In this document: positions 6,557 through 7,035 of the stretch, piece by piece
Position numbering within the stretch: the stretch's first letter is position 1
Layout of the letters: the number at the start of each line of letters is the position of its first letter
Assembly: GCA_002697705.1 (NCBI GenBank)
Contig: NZXL01000031.1
Coordinates: forward strand, 1-7,035
DNA from: Methanobacteriota archaeon
Lineage (GTDB): Archaea > Thermoplasmatota > Poseidoniia > Poseidoniales > Poseidoniaceae
Length of the DNA: 7,035 bases
Direction of reading: 5' to 3'
The notes under the pieces: model-generated
Databases searched by the model: none
Told to the model about the DNA's origin: nothing
Seen by the model: only the letters and a program-made list of their open reading frames with translations
Program-made: the position numbers and the translations under genes

Positions 6557-7035
6557 TCACCTCAGATGTTCGATGTCAAAAAATTCAAACTGAAGATCTA
6601 CTAATTCTGAACTAGATTTGGCCATACGGTAGGCTTCAAGAGGTTCTTTATTCAGTTCAAAGAATCTATCCCCCCATCGAAACGCGCCAAGTATATTTTG
6701 TGCTTGCTCAACCCTGCCAGTTAGGTATAGTGCTGCTGCAAGAGCTTCTGCTGTAGTCAATTTACTCGGTTTACCCCAATTAACCGGATTAGCGGCTAAA
6801 AGTAAGGGCAACATTCTAGGAACTAGCCTAGTTCTTTTCATTACAGTTTCAACACTACTTTCAATTTGTGCCCAACTACAATCTAAGCCAACTAATGAAC
6901 CATGCTTGACAGTAAGTAATTCATGGTCTTCAGGTCCAAATATTTTCCCACAAAGCGGTTCTAAAATAACTCCTTTACGCGGTATGCTTCGAAGATTTTT
7001 ATGGAGTTTTAAGTCGCCACGGCGAGATGCTAATA
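6557..7035 (-). CDS. tsr3: Tsr3, rRNA 3-amino-3-carboxypropyltransferase (5' end outside window)
   Basis: Tsr3 transfers the aminocarboxypropyl group of S-adenosylmethionine to a pseudouridine-derived base in the decoding region of small-subunit rRNA (18S in yeast, 16S in archaea). The C-terminal 158 residues are present, and the frame is open to the right edge. In this fragment, SIPRKGVILEPLCGKIFGPE (16-35) matches the family 'P.rgi.L.P...k.lsp.D' segment. GLDCSWAQIE (49-58) is the diagnostic DCSW motif. RMLPLLLAANPVNWGKPSKL (73-92) is the near-invariant 'LP.L.AANPVNYG.p..L' SAM-binding stretch, with Trp for Tyr. EALAAALYLTG and FRWGDRFFELN complete the domain. The frame continues well upstream of the ATG at 6841, so that Met is internal, not the start. 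The protein ends shortly after the domain, without the acidic tail of eukaryotic Tsr3. The family is archaeal/eukaryotic, which makes this the best taxonomic marker in the window. Its stop overlaps the fdhD ribosome-binding site. Confidence 0.95.
   Translation of the reverse strand, partial: LASRRGDLKLHKNLRSIPRKGVILEPLCGKIFGPEDHELLTVKHGSLVGLDCSWAQIESSVETVMKRTRLVPRMLPLLLAANPVNWGKPSKLTTAEALAAALYLTGRVEQAQNILGAFRWGDRFFELNKEPLEAYRMAKSSSELVDLQFEFFDIEHLR
6558..6563 (-). promoter_or_regulatory. Shine-Dalgarno site that points to an ATT start for fdhD
   Basis: The minus strand reads GAGGTG, overlapping the tsr3 TGA stop (6559-6557), then AAATT, then an in-frame ATT at 6552-6550. Spacing is 5 nt, the same as at hutH. 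It lies about 75 nt upstream of the TTG at 6483, too far to serve that codon. It is the main sequence evidence that fdhD starts upstream of any standard start codon. Confidence 0.5.

Noticed and set aside
6557..6841. A 94-aa protein starting at the ATG at 6841
   Set aside because: The frame is open and clearly Tsr3-like (including the DCSW motif) all the way to the right edge, so this ATG is internal to a longer gene.
1..7035. CRISPR arrays, tRNA/rRNA genes, insertion sequences, long repeats
   Set aside because: Reading both strands showed no periodic repeats, no cloverleaf-like tRNA pattern and no transposase motifs; nearly all the sequence is accounted for by six coding genes.

Overview
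The window carries one co-directional block of six genes, all on the minus strand. In transcription order (right to left) they are: tsr3 (5' end outside the window), fdhD, a YdeP/FdhF-type molybdopterin oxidoreductase, an MFS-family membrane transporter, hutU (urocanate hydratase) and the first 33 codons of hutH (histidine ammonia-lyase), which runs off the left edge. Junctions are tight: GTGA and TAATG overlaps, an 11-nt overlap, one ~44-nt spacer, and a ribosome-binding site laid over an upstream stop codon. The layout looks like a single polycistronic unit whose main promoter lies beyond the right edge.

Organism: Tsr3 (18S/16S rRNA aminocarboxypropyltransferase) is known from archaea and eukaryotes, not bacteria. 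The gene density, Shine-Dalgarno sites and GTG/TTG starts are prokaryotic, so the host is most probably an archaeon. The AT-leaning base composition, together with bacterial-style catabolic genes next to an archaeal rRNA-modification gene, would fit a planktonic euryarchaeon such as Ca. Poseidoniia (Marine Group II/III). That finer placement is inference from style, not proof.

Region by region: 6557-7035 is rRNA modification (Tsr3). 5770-6552 is the FdhD sulfurtransferase that activates molybdo-enzymes, with a start-codon problem: its best-placed start is ATT. 3428-5725 is the molybdo-enzyme that FdhD would serve, with Cys in place of selenocysteine and a three-cysteine Fe-S motif. 2169-3431 is a 12-TM-type exporter of unknown substrate. 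101-2179 is a long-form, eukaryote/Bacteroidetes-like urocanase. 1-101 is the start of HutH.

How they may work together: HutH and HutU perform the first two steps of histidine breakdown. Some versions of that pathway release formate, and FdhD plus an FdhF-like oxidoreductase could dispose of it. This link between histidine catabolism and formate or another small reductant is the most interesting hypothesis here, but the substrate of YdeP-type enzymes is not established and the rest of the hut pathway is outside the window. No RNA genes, CRISPR arrays, mobile elements, notable repeats or convincing terminators were seen, and no stretch over 300 bases lacks a gene.
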